A model generated the notes under the pieces. That model did not search any database. It saw only the letters and a list, made by a program, of their open reading frames with translations, and was not told the origin of the DNA. Below are positions 31,111-40,480 of a stretch of 64,000 bases of DNA, piece by piece; position 1 is the stretch's first letter, and each line of letters begins with the position of its first letter. The stretch is from Prevotella sp. UBA2456. GTDB lineage: Bacteria; Bacteroidota; Bacteroidia; Bacteroidales; Bacteroidaceae. Location of the stretch: contig DDPY01000056.1 of NCBI GenBank assembly GCA_002342415.1, forward strand, positions 39,404-103,403, written 5' to 3'. The position numbers and the translations under genes are program-made.

Positions 31111-32817
31111 CTATTCCACATGGAACACTTTTCCTGCTGCTGGGTATTTATACCAATCCTTGGCAGAGTCGTCCGTGATGTCGCGTGCCCAGGCAGCAAA
31201 GCGAGGATAGGCATCGGTAATCTTGGTACGTTCCGTAGGCCACGACCAGTCAGCTGGAATCACTACAGCATGAGGATCCTGTCCCTGAGTGGGGATGTTA
31301 ATAAAGTAATGGTCTTGTGTATACTTAGCCTCCTCTTCCGTAGGCACATCAACCCATAGCTTAAAGGAATTAGTCTGGAAGTCAAAGCCTGCCGGTTTTG
31401 GTTTGGTGACAGTAACCGTCTTCACCGTATTACCACGACCAGTATTGGTCAGCGTGCCAGCCGGAACGCCTAACACCTCATGAATCTCTTTTCCAAAGAC
31501 ATCTTCCTCAGTGGCGGCAAAGTAGACTTTCAATGTACGCGAAGCACCAGCTGCCACCAGCGTGATGTCGAGTTTCGTATTATCCGCAGCATTCTCTTTG
31601 ACGCGAATGACACAGTCATTCATGTCGTAGTCGTCCATATCACGGTCTTCCCATGCATAAGTCCAAACCTGAGGCTTTGCAGGCACAGGTTTGATGTCGG
31701 GAGCTGGGGGAGCGGGTACAATAGCACCGTCAACGAAGAACATCTTATCAGTAAAGGTATTGTCATCACCATCCTCGCAGGAAACGAAAGTATGTCCGTT
31801 CACCGTATAGGTGGTAACACGAATGAGTTCGTCGCTCTTATCTTTGCCATCAACCACTAAGAAAAACTCGATCTCCACATTGCCTGGCATCATTGTAGTA
31901 ATGGAGGAGGAACCTTGACGGCGGTAAGGCAACGCGACTTTCTTGCAACTATACATGACGGGCTTCTGTGTGGCATCAGCCGTGTAGTAGTTGGCGGGAT
32001 CGAAGTTCTCATCGACGATGAATGTGCCCAACACTGCTTTTCCAGGATCATCCATATCGATTACGCGGTAGCCAATCTTGGTTGTCTGGTTGCCTGAACG
32101 TCCACCAATGTACGTCATTCTGACAGCACCTCCGGCAGCAGCGGTCACAATAGAGTGGCTGTTGAGTGCCTCCACCTGCGGACGGTTATTTTTACCCTCG
32201 GGCAGGAAGAGGTGAGCCTCATTCTGCAGGTCGGGGAAGTAAGCCAACGTCCACCCTGTATACTGCAAATCTGAACCGCCCACCTTGATGGCGTTGTCAG
32301 CCATGGCGCGATTCATGCCACGAGTAGTCATCATTGGCACCTTCTCTACAGGAGTAGAGTTGCTCTCTTTTTCCGATTGGAAGGATACTGTCTTGTCCTG
32401 ACCAGGAACGAAAGATACAGCCTGTCCGTCGCCATCGCTTGTTAAACAAGCTGCATAGCAGAGAGTGGTTGACATGGGGTAGCGGAACGAAAGCGTCACC
32501 GAACCACCTTGAGAAGCACCGACGCCAGCCAATTTCTCGGTTTCACCAGTATAGGGGTTAGCACTTAGTATCTGCACCTCCTTGATGTTGCTCAAATCAG
32601 CATCCACCTTGACGGTGACTTCTGCCTTGTTTGTCAACACCCAGTTCTGATTCTTATCAATAGTGATGCCTAACGTCTTCTCAGCATACTTCACACGGTC
32701 GCCGTCGTTTATCGTTGTACGATAATCAACTTCCATCTCATAGTCGGACTGTTTGTGGCAAGATGTCTGCATCAGCGCCATACTCACCAACATCATTGCT
32801 AAAAGATTCTTTTTCAT
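31111..32817 (-). CDS. LruC domain-containing lipoprotein
   Basis: 568 residues with a lipoprotein signal (MLVSMALMQTSCHK, Cys near 20). The C-terminal part carries the LruC/DUF4842 signature: YAWEDRDMDDYDMNDCVIRV near 390, with Asp-rich loops suggesting calcium binding, then LWVDVPTEEEAKYTQDHYF and DWSWPTERTKITDAYPRFA. An outer-membrane surface protein of unknown role. It lies 18 bp downstream of a second large lipoprotein gene of the same orientation, so the two probably form one unit. Confidence 0.85.
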   Translation of the reverse strand: MKKNLLAMMLVSMALMQTSCHKQSDYEMEVDYRTTINDGDRVKYAEKTLGITIDKNQNWVLTNKAEVTVKVDADLSNIKEVQILSANPYTGETEKLAGVGASQGGSVTLSFRYPMSTTLCYAACLTSDGDGQAVSFVPGQDKTVSFQSEKESNSTPVEKVPMMTTRGMNRAMADNAIKVGGSDLQYTGWTLAYFPDLQNEAHLFLPEGKNNRPQVEALNSHSIVTAAAGGAVRMTYIGGRSGNQTTKIGYRVIDMDDPGKAVLGTFIVDENFDPANYYTADATQKPVMYSCKKVALPYRRQGSSSITTMMPGNVEIEFFLVVDGKDKSDELIRVTTYTVNGHTFVSCEDGDDNTFTDKMFFVDGAIVPAPPAPDIKPVPAKPQVWTYAWEDRDMDDYDMNDCVIRVKENAADNTKLDITLVAAGASRTLKVYFAATEEDVFGKEIHEVLGVPAGTLTNTGRGNTVKTVTVTKPKPAGFDFQTNSFKLWVDVPTEEEAKYTQDHYFINIPTQGQDPHAVVIPADWSWPTERTKITDAYPRFAAWARDITDDSAKDWYKYPAAGKVFHVE

Positions 32818-32835
32818 ACGCTATTAGTTTTTATA

Positions 32836-34947
32836 TTATTTGGGAACTTTCATATCAAATGTGTACTCTTCACGGTCGGAATAAACATCAGGGTCTGTCT
32901 GGCGCCAGACAATGGTATAACTGCCATTATCGGGAACCCCGGCACGTTTGCCTGCCGAACGAAGAATCTCCTTGACGTTATCGGTAGCAAAGGCACGCTT
33001 GGCCTTATGGATAAACTGGCCTATCTCGTCGTACTCGGCAGGGTTCTTGCCCTCGTTGTACGACTTCTTGTGGTCGGCCTTCTTGGTATGGAATACATAG
33101 GAAGCCACGAAGTATGCCTTCAGCTGGCTCTGGAGATACTTCTCGATGACCTCCAGTTTGTCGGCACTCACATCGTCAGACTCCACACTCATGCTCCAGG
33201 TCTGGGTGAAGCGCGGCGGACAGTTGAACACGATGGGAGCGAGTTTCTGGAAATCGCCTATCTGGATATAGTGGGGGACAGCCTGGGCGGGATGGCTGAA
33301 GGCGCGGTCGAAGGTCATCCAGTCGTCCCGCAGTTGGAACATCGGATGTATGGTGACGGTGCTCGAGCTTGACTTCACCGTCCACACCCATGCCTGCTGC
33401 ACGGTGCAGGTATTGGTCTGTATGGAGCGGGCAAACTCGTGGCGCGTCGGGATGTCCTTCCAGAACTTCATGGTGAAGTGGGAGTCGACGGAATACCCGT
33501 CATAGAGCCATTCCACCGTTCCGTCGGCAGACGGGTTGGCCTTCATCGTCAGGTCGGCGTCGAAATGGCTCACATTCGTACCCCAGGTCACACCGCCGGA
33601 CAGTCCCACCGAACCGTGGCTCTTTTCGCTGTAAGAGACGTTGGCCCCCACGTTGTAGGTGAGGACGTCGGTAACCGTATTGCCGCCAGTAGTGGAGTTC
33701 TTGGGCAGATAGTCCTCGAGCGTCACCACATTGTCTCCGTCTTTCAGCTGGCACCTCATGTGGATCCTCTTCATGTACGGGCCATAGAGACTCGGTCTGA
33801 GTATGGACACGATATCAGAGAGTGCCAGCCAGGGAGCCCATCCTTTGGCGCTATACCATTCGAACTCGTCGGACGGACCACAGCCCAGCTGCTGATTGTA
33901 GGCGGTCACCTCCTGAGTGACACAATACACATCATACTCGCGACCAGGGTCGCCGCAGTAGGCCGACCATATCCTGTATTTCAGCGTGGCGTTGTGGTGG
34001 ATGTCGGGGCCGTTGGGTGTGGGCACGTTGATGGATACATCGTACACCCGGTCGACGGAGTTGGTGATCTGCTGCAGGTAGTTCTCGGCACTGCCGCCCG
34101 CCCTGCGAGCCATCAGGTTGGCCACCTCCCTTCGGAGAGCAGCTTCGGCAGTTGCTTTTTTCTTGCTGCCCACCTCGTTTAACCAGTCAGCCACATTGTC
34201 TGCATAGACACCATAGGCATAGTTGTTGAGTTCAGTCTTGCCCGTATAGGTAATCGTGTTCGTAATGGAGTCGTTGCCCTCCTGATCGTAGGCCACCACA
34301 GGAAACGTGTAGGTTTTCTCCTCGCCGTCATCGACATGATCGATGATGTACATGTTGTCGCCACACTTTCCCACCAGTGCCAGACGCTCGTCCTCGTCGT
34401 AGCCCGTCTCGACTATCTCATTGCTCCACGACAAGATGCGTTCTATCACGTCGTCGTCCAGATAGTCGTAGACAAGGTCGGTGAGGTCGTCGTTGGGCAT
34501 CTCGTCCATCAGGTACTTGAAGAGCACATCCTCCATCTTCGATGCCAGCTTTGTCAGGTCGCCCATGGTGGGTCCCACCACTACGATGGTGCCTCCGTTG
34601 GCAAACAGGGGCAGCATGACAGACAGGTCATCGTCGTCGAAATCGTCAATAGTTTCAGCAGGAATGATGACGTTCTGCAATTCTGGATCGAGCATGTCGT
34701 AGCTGCGGTTTTTGATGCGTTTGACCAATGCAGCTCCTACTCCTTCGTAATCGTGTTCTACCACCACCGTGCGGTCTTCCACCATCACGCCCAACTGGTC
34801 TTCAGTAGGTGCTTTGGCGGCCTCTACATAGCGGTCCTCGGCTATCTCGTCTTCAGACACAGCCTTTTCGTCGTCGTCCTTACATGAAACTAACATGGTT
34901 GCTCCCGTGATGAGGAGTGCCAGCATCCACCACATTTTATTTCTCAT
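32836..34947 (-). CDS. Large lipoprotein, possible leukocidin-like beta-barrel protein
   Basis: 703 residues. Lipoprotein signal LLITGATMLVSCKDDDEK gives Cys at 22. An acidic N-terminal half (50-250) has no recognised domain. Residues 424-475 (TDVLTYNVGANVSYSEKSHG and following) form an alternating Gly/Ser/aromatic stretch flanked by Trp-rich strands (QAWVWTVKSSSS, FQLRDDWMTF), reminiscent of the stem and cap of leukocidin/hemolysin-type pore-forming toxins. I offer that only as a hypothesis. It precedes the LruC lipoprotein by 18 bp. Base composition is slightly richer in G+C than the neighbouring lpxA. Confidence 0.5.
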   Translation of the reverse strand: MRNKMWWMLALLITGATMLVSCKDDDEKAVSEDEIAEDRYVEAAKAPTEDQLGVMVEDRTVVVEHDYEGVGAALVKRIKNRSYDMLDPELQNVIIPAETIDDFDDDDLSVMLPLFANGGTIVVVGPTMGDLTKLASKMEDVLFKYLMDEMPNDDLTDLVYDYLDDDVIERILSWSNEIVETGYDEDERLALVGKCGDNMYIIDHVDDGEEKTYTFPVVAYDQEGNDSITNTITYTGKTELNNYAYGVYADNVADWLNEVGSKKKATAEAALRREVANLMARRAGGSAENYLQQITNSVDRVYDVSINVPTPNGPDIHHNATLKYRIWSAYCGDPGREYDVYCVTQEVTAYNQQLGCGPSDEFEWYSAKGWAPWLALSDIVSILRPSLYGPYMKRIHMRCQLKDGDNVVTLEDYLPKNSTTGGNTVTDVLTYNVGANVSYSEKSHGSVGLSGGVTWGTNVSHFDADLTMKANPSADGTVEWLYDGYSVDSHFTMKFWKDIPTRHEFARSIQTNTCTVQQAWVWTVKSSSSTVTIHPMFQLRDDWMTFDRAFSHPAQAVPHYIQIGDFQKLAPIVFNCPPRFTQTWSMSVESDDVSADKLEVIEKYLQSQLKAYFVASYVFHTKKADHKKSYNEGKNPAEYDEIGQFIHKAKRAFATDNVKEILRSAGKRAGVPDNGSYTIVWRQTDPDVYSDREEYTFDMKVPK

Positions 34948-34986
34948 ATCCGAAGTTGTTTTATAACTTGATTTTCCCTGACCTTA

Positions 34987-35766
34987 TTATACCTTATTTA
35001 TTATACCAATCTGAGTAGCACGTAAGAATTCGATAATGTGACGAATAAAGGGACCATCAGGCACCTGCTCTTCAATCTGAATGACAGCATCAAACAATGA
35101 GGTCTTCCCATGGAACACCAGACGATAGGCATTGGCAATATGTTTGACCGTCTTGTCGTCAACACCGTGCATCTTAGCTACCTGCACATTGACACCGCCA
35201 TATTCACGACGGTTGGTACAGATGATATAAGGTGGAACATCATTCGAGAAGGTGGTGCCAGCCTGTATCATAGAGCCTTGTCCCACACGGGTCTTGGCAT
35301 TTTCAATGACTGACGAAGAGAAGATGACACCATCCTCTATCATACAATCACCGGCAATCTTAGTACCATAGCCGAAGACACAGCGGTTACCCACCTTGGT
35401 ATCATGCGAGATATGGGCACCTTCCATCAAAACGTTATCATTACCGATAACGGTCTGTCCCCCTGTGTGGGTGGCTCGGTTGATAACCACATTCTCACGA
35501 AAGATATTATTGTCACCTATGATACATTCGGTCTTTTCTCCTCGGAACTCGAAATCCTGTGGCAACGCAGCAATGACTGTACCCTGATGCACCTTATTAT
35601 TATTACCCATGCGCGTACCATTACATATACTGACGAAGGGGAAAATTATACAATTGTCACCAATCACCACATCACCCTCTATGTATACGAAGGGGAATAT
35701 CTTACAATTGTTGCCGATTTTCGCTCTGGGGTCGATTTCGGCCTTAGGACTTATTTCACTTGCCAT
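34987..35766 (-). CDS. lpxA: Acyl-ACP--UDP-N-acetylglucosamine O-acyltransferase
   Basis: First acylation step of lipid A. 259 residues from ATG at 35766 (MASEISPKAEIDPRAKIG). Left-handed beta-helix of hexapeptide repeats to about 190, then helices. Catalytic-type His in GAHISHDTKVGNRC; LPQDFEFRGEKTECIIGDNN and VINRATHTGG match LpxA rather than LpxD or serine acetyltransferases. The usual lpxD-lpxC/fabZ neighbours are absent: it lies just downstream of the RND efflux operon (27 bp after the outer-membrane factor stop), so it could be a second copy. Confidence 0.78.
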   Translation of the reverse strand: MASEISPKAEIDPRAKIGNNCKIFPFVYIEGDVVIGDNCIIFPFVSICNGTRMGNNNKVHQGTVIAALPQDFEFRGEKTECIIGDNNIFRENVVINRATHTGGQTVIGNDNVLMEGAHISHDTKVGNRCVFGYGTKIAGDCMIEDGVIFSSSVIENAKTRVGQGSMIQAGTTFSNDVPPYIICTNRREYGGVNVQVAKMHGVDDKTVKHIANAYRLVFHGKTSLFDAVIQIEEQVPDGPFIRHIIEFLRATQIGIINKV

Positions 35767-35793
35767 AATTATCAATTATAATTGTCAATTCGT

Positions 35794-37188
35794 TTACTTT
35801 CCGCCTCCGCCAAGAGCAGTATACAGTGATACCACAGCCTGCATCTTGTTGAAGTCGTCAGTTACCTTGTTGATTTGGGCTGAGAGCAACTGAGTCTGTG
35901 CAGTCAGCACCTCCAGATAGCTCGAACCACTACTCTTATAGAGAGCACGAGTGTCTTCCACATTCTTTGTCAACACCTCTACACGCTGGTTTTCCAACTT
36001 AGAGTTAGCATCATAGGAATTGTAGTTGACCAGTGCATTCGACACCTCGTTGCCTGCCGAGAGAATAGCATTCTGCCAACTATTGAAGGCTTGCTCATAC
36101 TTTAGTTTCGAAACCTTCAAATTGGCAATAAGCGCACCACGGGCAAAAATAGGCTGTGTCAGCGAACCAAACAGATTGACCAGCCACTTTCCTGGATTGA
36201 TGGAGCCACCTCCATTAGAGAAAGCTCCTGTGGCTCCTATCGAGATGGTGGGATAGAACTGTGAGCGTGCCGTCTGCACATCGTGGAAGCAAGCAGCCAG
36301 GTTCATCTCGGCATTATGCACATCAGGGCGATTCTTCAGCAAGGCGATACCCACCCCTGTCGCGAATTCACTAGGCAGCGACTGCTGCGCGAGAGTAGAA
36401 CGGGGTATTTGTTGTCCTGCCTGCCCGATGAGCAACGAGAGAGCATTTTCTGTAGCACGAATCTGACGACGAAAGTCGTTTGCTTGCGTCTGTGTTGACA
36501 GATAGGCTGCCTCAGCACTCTGCACACTGGTAGAACGCATGCGTCCTAACTGATGCTGGAGTTTCATCATCTCCCAGGTTTCCTTTGCCATCTTCGACAT
36601 CTCAGTCACAATACGCAACTGTTCGTCAAGCATCAATAAGGTGTAATAAGCGTTGGCCACACCACCGACCACCTGTGCACGGACAGCCATCTGATAATCC
36701 TTATAGCCAAGGAGTTTCATCTGCGTAGAGCGTTTCTGTGACAGAATGTTGCCAAAGAGGTCTAGCGTCCACGAGGCAGTCACAGGCAGTGTATACGACT
36801 TAGTAGTCTGCGAAGGGTTGGTATAGAGAGTCTGTATGCTACCCATCTGGTTCGTTCCACCAAAAGTGATAGCAGGAAGGAAAGCCAGTTTGGCAGCCTT
36901 CAGCATCGACTCATACATCTGAACGGTTAAGGCTGCATTCTGCAGGTTGGCATTCTTCTCCAAGCCCTGCTCAATGAGTGCCTGCAACTGGGGGTCAGTG
37001 AATACCGACCTCCAGGGCAGATTACCAAACGATGCCGTATCCTCTTGCGAGACAGCCAACGTGTCAACATCCGACACCGCATCGCGAATCAGTCCCTTCG
37101 TGTTCACGTCAGGACGCTCATACTTATTATATACGCCACAGCTGCTCAAAAGTAAGGCTGTAGCAGCAAATATCATGATTTTCTTCAT
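35794..37188 (-). CDS. RND efflux outer-membrane lipoprotein (OprM/CusC type)
   Basis: TolC-family exit channel. 464 residues from ATG at 37188 (MKKIMIFAATALLLSSCG), lipobox Cys at 18. Two OEP repeats: LPAITFGGTNQMGS and QLLGYKDYQMAVRAQVVGGVANAYYTLLMLDEQL near 165-200, then FYPTISIGATGAFSNGG and LALYNSYDANSKLENQRVE-type helices to the end. Third gene of the efflux operon, 14 bp after the RND pump gene. Confidence 0.92.
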   Translation of the reverse strand: MKKIMIFAATALLLSSCGVYNKYERPDVNTKGLIRDAVSDVDTLAVSQEDTASFGNLPWRSVFTDPQLQALIEQGLEKNANLQNAALTVQMYESMLKAAKLAFLPAITFGGTNQMGSIQTLYTNPSQTTKSYTLPVTASWTLDLFGNILSQKRSTQMKLLGYKDYQMAVRAQVVGGVANAYYTLLMLDEQLRIVTEMSKMAKETWEMMKLQHQLGRMRSTSVQSAEAAYLSTQTQANDFRRQIRATENALSLLIGQAGQQIPRSTLAQQSLPSEFATGVGIALLKNRPDVHNAEMNLAACFHDVQTARSQFYPTISIGATGAFSNGGGSINPGKWLVNLFGSLTQPIFARGALIANLKVSKLKYEQAFNSWQNAILSAGNEVSNALVNYNSYDANSKLENQRVEVLTKNVEDTRALYKSSGSSYLEVLTAQTQLLSAQINKVTDDFNKMQAVVSLYTALGGGGK

Positions 37189-37202
37189 AACTATCAACTA
37201 TC

Positions 37203-40200
37203 TTACTCCTCTAATTTATAGTCTACAGGACGGTGAGCATACTGTTCTATCTCGGAAGCCACACCATGATGAATCTCATCATCCTCAAACTTCATAGGCG
37301 AAATACGCTCCTGAATAGACTGGAAGATGACAAACAAGGTGGGAACTACCAACACCTGACACAGCGTACCTATCAACATACCACCGACAGCGGCGGCACC
37401 CAGTGTCTGGTTACCATTCTTGCCTACACCAGAGGCAAACATCATAGGCAACAGACCGATGACCATAGCCAACGAGGTCATCAGAATAGGACGTAGACGT
37501 GCTGCTGCACCAAGTGTAGCCGACCATGAGATGGCCATACCCGTCTGACGGCGCTCCAATGCAAACTGCACAATCAGGATGGCATTCTTAGCCAACAGAC
37601 CTATCAGCATAATCAGCGAAATCTGCATATAAATGTCGTTGGCATGCCCGAACATCATGGTGAACAGGAAACATCCTGCCAGTCCGAAGGGCACGGAAAG
37701 TACTACTGCCAAAGGCAAGATATACGACTCGTACTGTGCCGACAAAATGAGGTATATGAAGATGAAGCATAGTACGAAGATCACCGCTGTAGTATTTGAT
37801 GCCTTGGCCTCCTCACGTGTCAGGCCGGAGTACTCGTAAGTATAACCCTGCGGTAACATATCTGCAGCCACCTCCTGTGCAGCTTTGATAGCCTCACCCG
37901 TAGAATAACCGTTAGCCACCGTCGCCGTAACATTGATAGATGTAAACAGATTGAAACGGTTGATGTTCGAAGGACCATAGACACGCTCCATACGACAGAA
38001 CTCCAGCACGGGCGACATTCCTGCCGGGGTGCGCACATAGATACTGTTGAGCGACTCCTCCGTCATACGCGTCTCGGGCGAACCCTGAATCATCACGCGG
38101 TAAAGCTTACCATAGGCGTTGAAGTTCGATGCATACAGACCGCCATAGTAACCCTGCAGCGTAGTGAGCACCGTATTGGGCGAGATACCTGCTTGCTTAC
38201 ACTTTGCTACATCTACGTGCAACATATACTGCGGATAGTTGGGGTTATAAGAGGTCTGTGCCGTCTGGAACTCAGGACGTTTGTTTAGCTCGGCCAGATA
38301 GTCCTTTACAATTCCGAAGAACTTGTCGAGCGAACCACCCGTACGGTCCTGCATCACGATAGACACACCCGAGTTGGCTGAGAAACCAGGAATCATAGGC
38401 GGTGCGAAAGCCAGAATCTGAGCGTCCTTGATATGGGCAGTCTTGATATAGATCTGTGCCAGCACACCACTGGCCTCATAGGGATTCATGAAGAAACGGT
38501 AGATACCATCGCCCTGCCACAATCCGCTGAGTTTCCAGAAGAATCCTTTCTGACGCTCTGAGAAGGGCTTCAGCTTGATAATGAATGTAGCCTGATCCGA
38601 ACCAGAACCCGCTATGAAGTTATAACCCTGAATCTGCTCACGGCTCTGAATGGCGGGGTCAGCTCCAAGAATACTATCCACCTGATTGATGACCTGCGTG
38701 GTACGAGCCACAGAAGTAGCAGGAGGCATAGAGATGGTGCAGAAGATGGTACCCGTATCCTCGTCTGGCACCAGCCCCGTCTTCGTAGTTGCCATCGTAA
38801 TCACCATAGCAGCAATACCAACCAACACCAGCACACCAGCCAAGACAGGGCGCTTCACCCATTTCTCGATAATGCCTTTATACTTGCCCAGCAGCGAGTC
38901 GTAGGCAGTGTTGAAAGATGCGTGGAACCGATCTATACGCGACATCTTCTTCTCGTGGCCCTCCTTGTCGTGAGGCTTCAGGAAGATGGCACAAAGAGCT
39001 GGCGACAGTGTCAAAGCATTCAATGCCGAGATAAAGATAGAAACAGCCATCGTCACACCGAACTCACGGTAGAACGTTCCTGAGGTGCCTCCGATGAACG
39101 ACACGGGAATGAACACCGAAGCCATCACAAGGGTAATGGAGATGATAGCACCCGAAATCTCATTCATAGCATCAATCGATGCTGTCAGAGCCGACTTATA
39201 TCCCTGATCCAATTTGGCATGTACCGCCTCTACCACCACAATAGCATCGTCCACCACAATGGCAATGGCCAACAGCAATGCCGACAGCGTCAGCAGGTTG
39301 ATAGAGAATCCAAACGCATTTAGGAAGAAGAAGGTACCTACCAATGAGACGGGAACGGCAATCAGCGGGATAAGCGTCGAACGCCAGTCCTGCAGGAAGA
39401 TGTAAATCACGATGAACACCAATATCAGCGTGAACACGAGCGTGAACACCACCTCCTCGATAGAGGCATAGAGGAACTCCGTGACATCGTAGTTGATTTT
39501 ATACTTCATGCCCGGAGGGAACAGTTTGGCCTGTTCTTCCAGTTCTGCCTTCACATTCTTGGCAATTTCGTTGGCATTCGAGCCAGCAATCTGCTGTACC
39601 ATACCAAGGACAGAAGGCAGATTGTTGTTCTTCATCGACACCGTGTACTGCTGACCACCCAGTTCAATACGGGCAACATCTTTCAACTTCAGTGTCTGGC
39701 CATTGCTATCGCTCGAGATAATGATATTGCCAAACTCCTCGGCAGTCTTCAGTCGGCCCGTATAGCGCATGGCATATTCATAGGCGACATCAGACTGCTC
39801 ACCGAAGGTACCAGGGGCTGCCTCAATGTTTTGCTCAGCCAACACATTGCTGATGTCCGAAGGCATCAGGTTGTACTGCTTCATCACATCGGGCTTCAGC
39901 CATATACGCATCGAGTAAGTCTTCAGACCCGGGCTCTGCACATCACCCACGCCCTGGATACGTTTAATGGCAGGGATGATATTGATGTTGTTATAGTTGG
40001 TCAGGAACTCATCATCATAACGGCCGTCAGAAGTCAGTGTAAACATCAACACCTGCGAGGTCTGACGTTTTGTCACTGTCACACCAATGCGCGTTACCTC
40101 TGCCGGCAGCAGTGCTTGCGCCTGCGAAACACGGTTCTGCACGTTCACCGCACACATATCTGCATTCATGCCCTGACGGAACAGCACCGAGAGCTGACAT

Positions 40201-40460
40201 GAACCAGTAGAAGCGGTAGAGGTGATATAGTCCATACCCTCCACACCGTTGATACTCTCCTCCAGCGGGGTGACGACAGAGTTCTTTACTGTCTCAGCAT
40301 CGGCACCGGGATAGCTGGTCCATACCGCAACAGTAGGCGGTGCTATATTGGGGTACTGCTCAATAGGCAGCGACACCAGTCCAATTACACCCAGTAGGAC
40401 AATGAAGATAGAAATCACCGTCGACAGCACCGGGCGTTTGATAAATGTTGTAAATGTCAT
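37203..40460 (-). CDS. RND multidrug efflux pump, inner-membrane subunit (AcrB-like)
   Basis: 1,085 residues, the HAE1 length, with 12 membrane helices and two large periplasmic loops. Seen: the N-terminal FIKRPVLSTVISIFIVLLGV, the proton-relay Asp pair in AIAIVVDDAIVVVEAV (near 405) and the partner Lys in IGLLAKNAILIVQFA. Proton-driven export of drugs, bile acids or similar amphipathic compounds through the operon's adaptor and channel. C-terminal tail extends past helix 12. 20 bp after the adaptor gene. Confidence 0.95.
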   Translation of the reverse strand: MTFTTFIKRPVLSTVISIFIVLLGVIGLVSLPIEQYPNIAPPTVAVWTSYPGADAETVKNSVVTPLEESINGVEGMDYITSTASTGSCQLSVLFRQGMNADMCAVNVQNRVSQAQALLPAEVTRIGVTVTKRQTSQVLMFTLTSDGRYDDEFLTNYNNINIIPAIKRIQGVGDVQSPGLKTYSMRIWLKPDVMKQYNLMPSDISNVLAEQNIEAAPGTFGEQSDVAYEYAMRYTGRLKTAEEFGNIIISSDSNGQTLKLKDVARIELGGQQYTVSMKNNNLPSVLGMVQQIAGSNANEIAKNVKAELEEQAKLFPPGMKYKINYDVTEFLYASIEEVVFTLVFTLILVFIVIYIFLQDWRSTLIPLIAVPVSLVGTFFFLNAFGFSINLLTLSALLLAIAIVVDDAIVVVEAVHAKLDQGYKSALTASIDAMNEISGAIISITLVMASVFIPVSFIGGTSGTFYREFGVTMAVSIFISALNALTLSPALCAIFLKPHDKEGHEKKMSRIDRFHASFNTAYDSLLGKYKGIIEKWVKRPVLAGVLVLVGIAAMVITMATTKTGLVPDEDTGTIFCTISMPPATSVARTTQVINQVDSILGADPAIQSREQIQGYNFIAGSGSDQATFIIKLKPFSERQKGFFWKLSGLWQGDGIYRFFMNPYEASGVLAQIYIKTAHIKDAQILAFAPPMIPGFSANSGVSIVMQDRTGGSLDKFFGIVKDYLAELNKRPEFQTAQTSYNPNYPQYMLHVDVAKCKQAGISPNTVLTTLQGYYGGLYASNFNAYGKLYRVMIQGSPETRMTEESLNSIYVRTPAGMSPVLEFCRMERVYGPSNINRFNLFTSINVTATVANGYSTGEAIKAAQEVAADMLPQGYTYEYSGLTREEAKASNTTAVIFVLCFIFIYLILSAQYESYILPLAVVLSVPFGLAGCFLFTMMFGHANDIYMQISLIMLIGLLAKNAILIVQFALERRQTGMAISWSATLGAAARLRPILMTSLAMVIGLLPMMFASGVGKNGNQTLGAAAVGGMLIGTLCQVLVVPTLFVIFQSIQERISPMKFEDDEIHHGVASEIEQYAHRPVDYKLEE

Positions 40461-40480
40461 ACTTCGTTATCCTTGTATCA

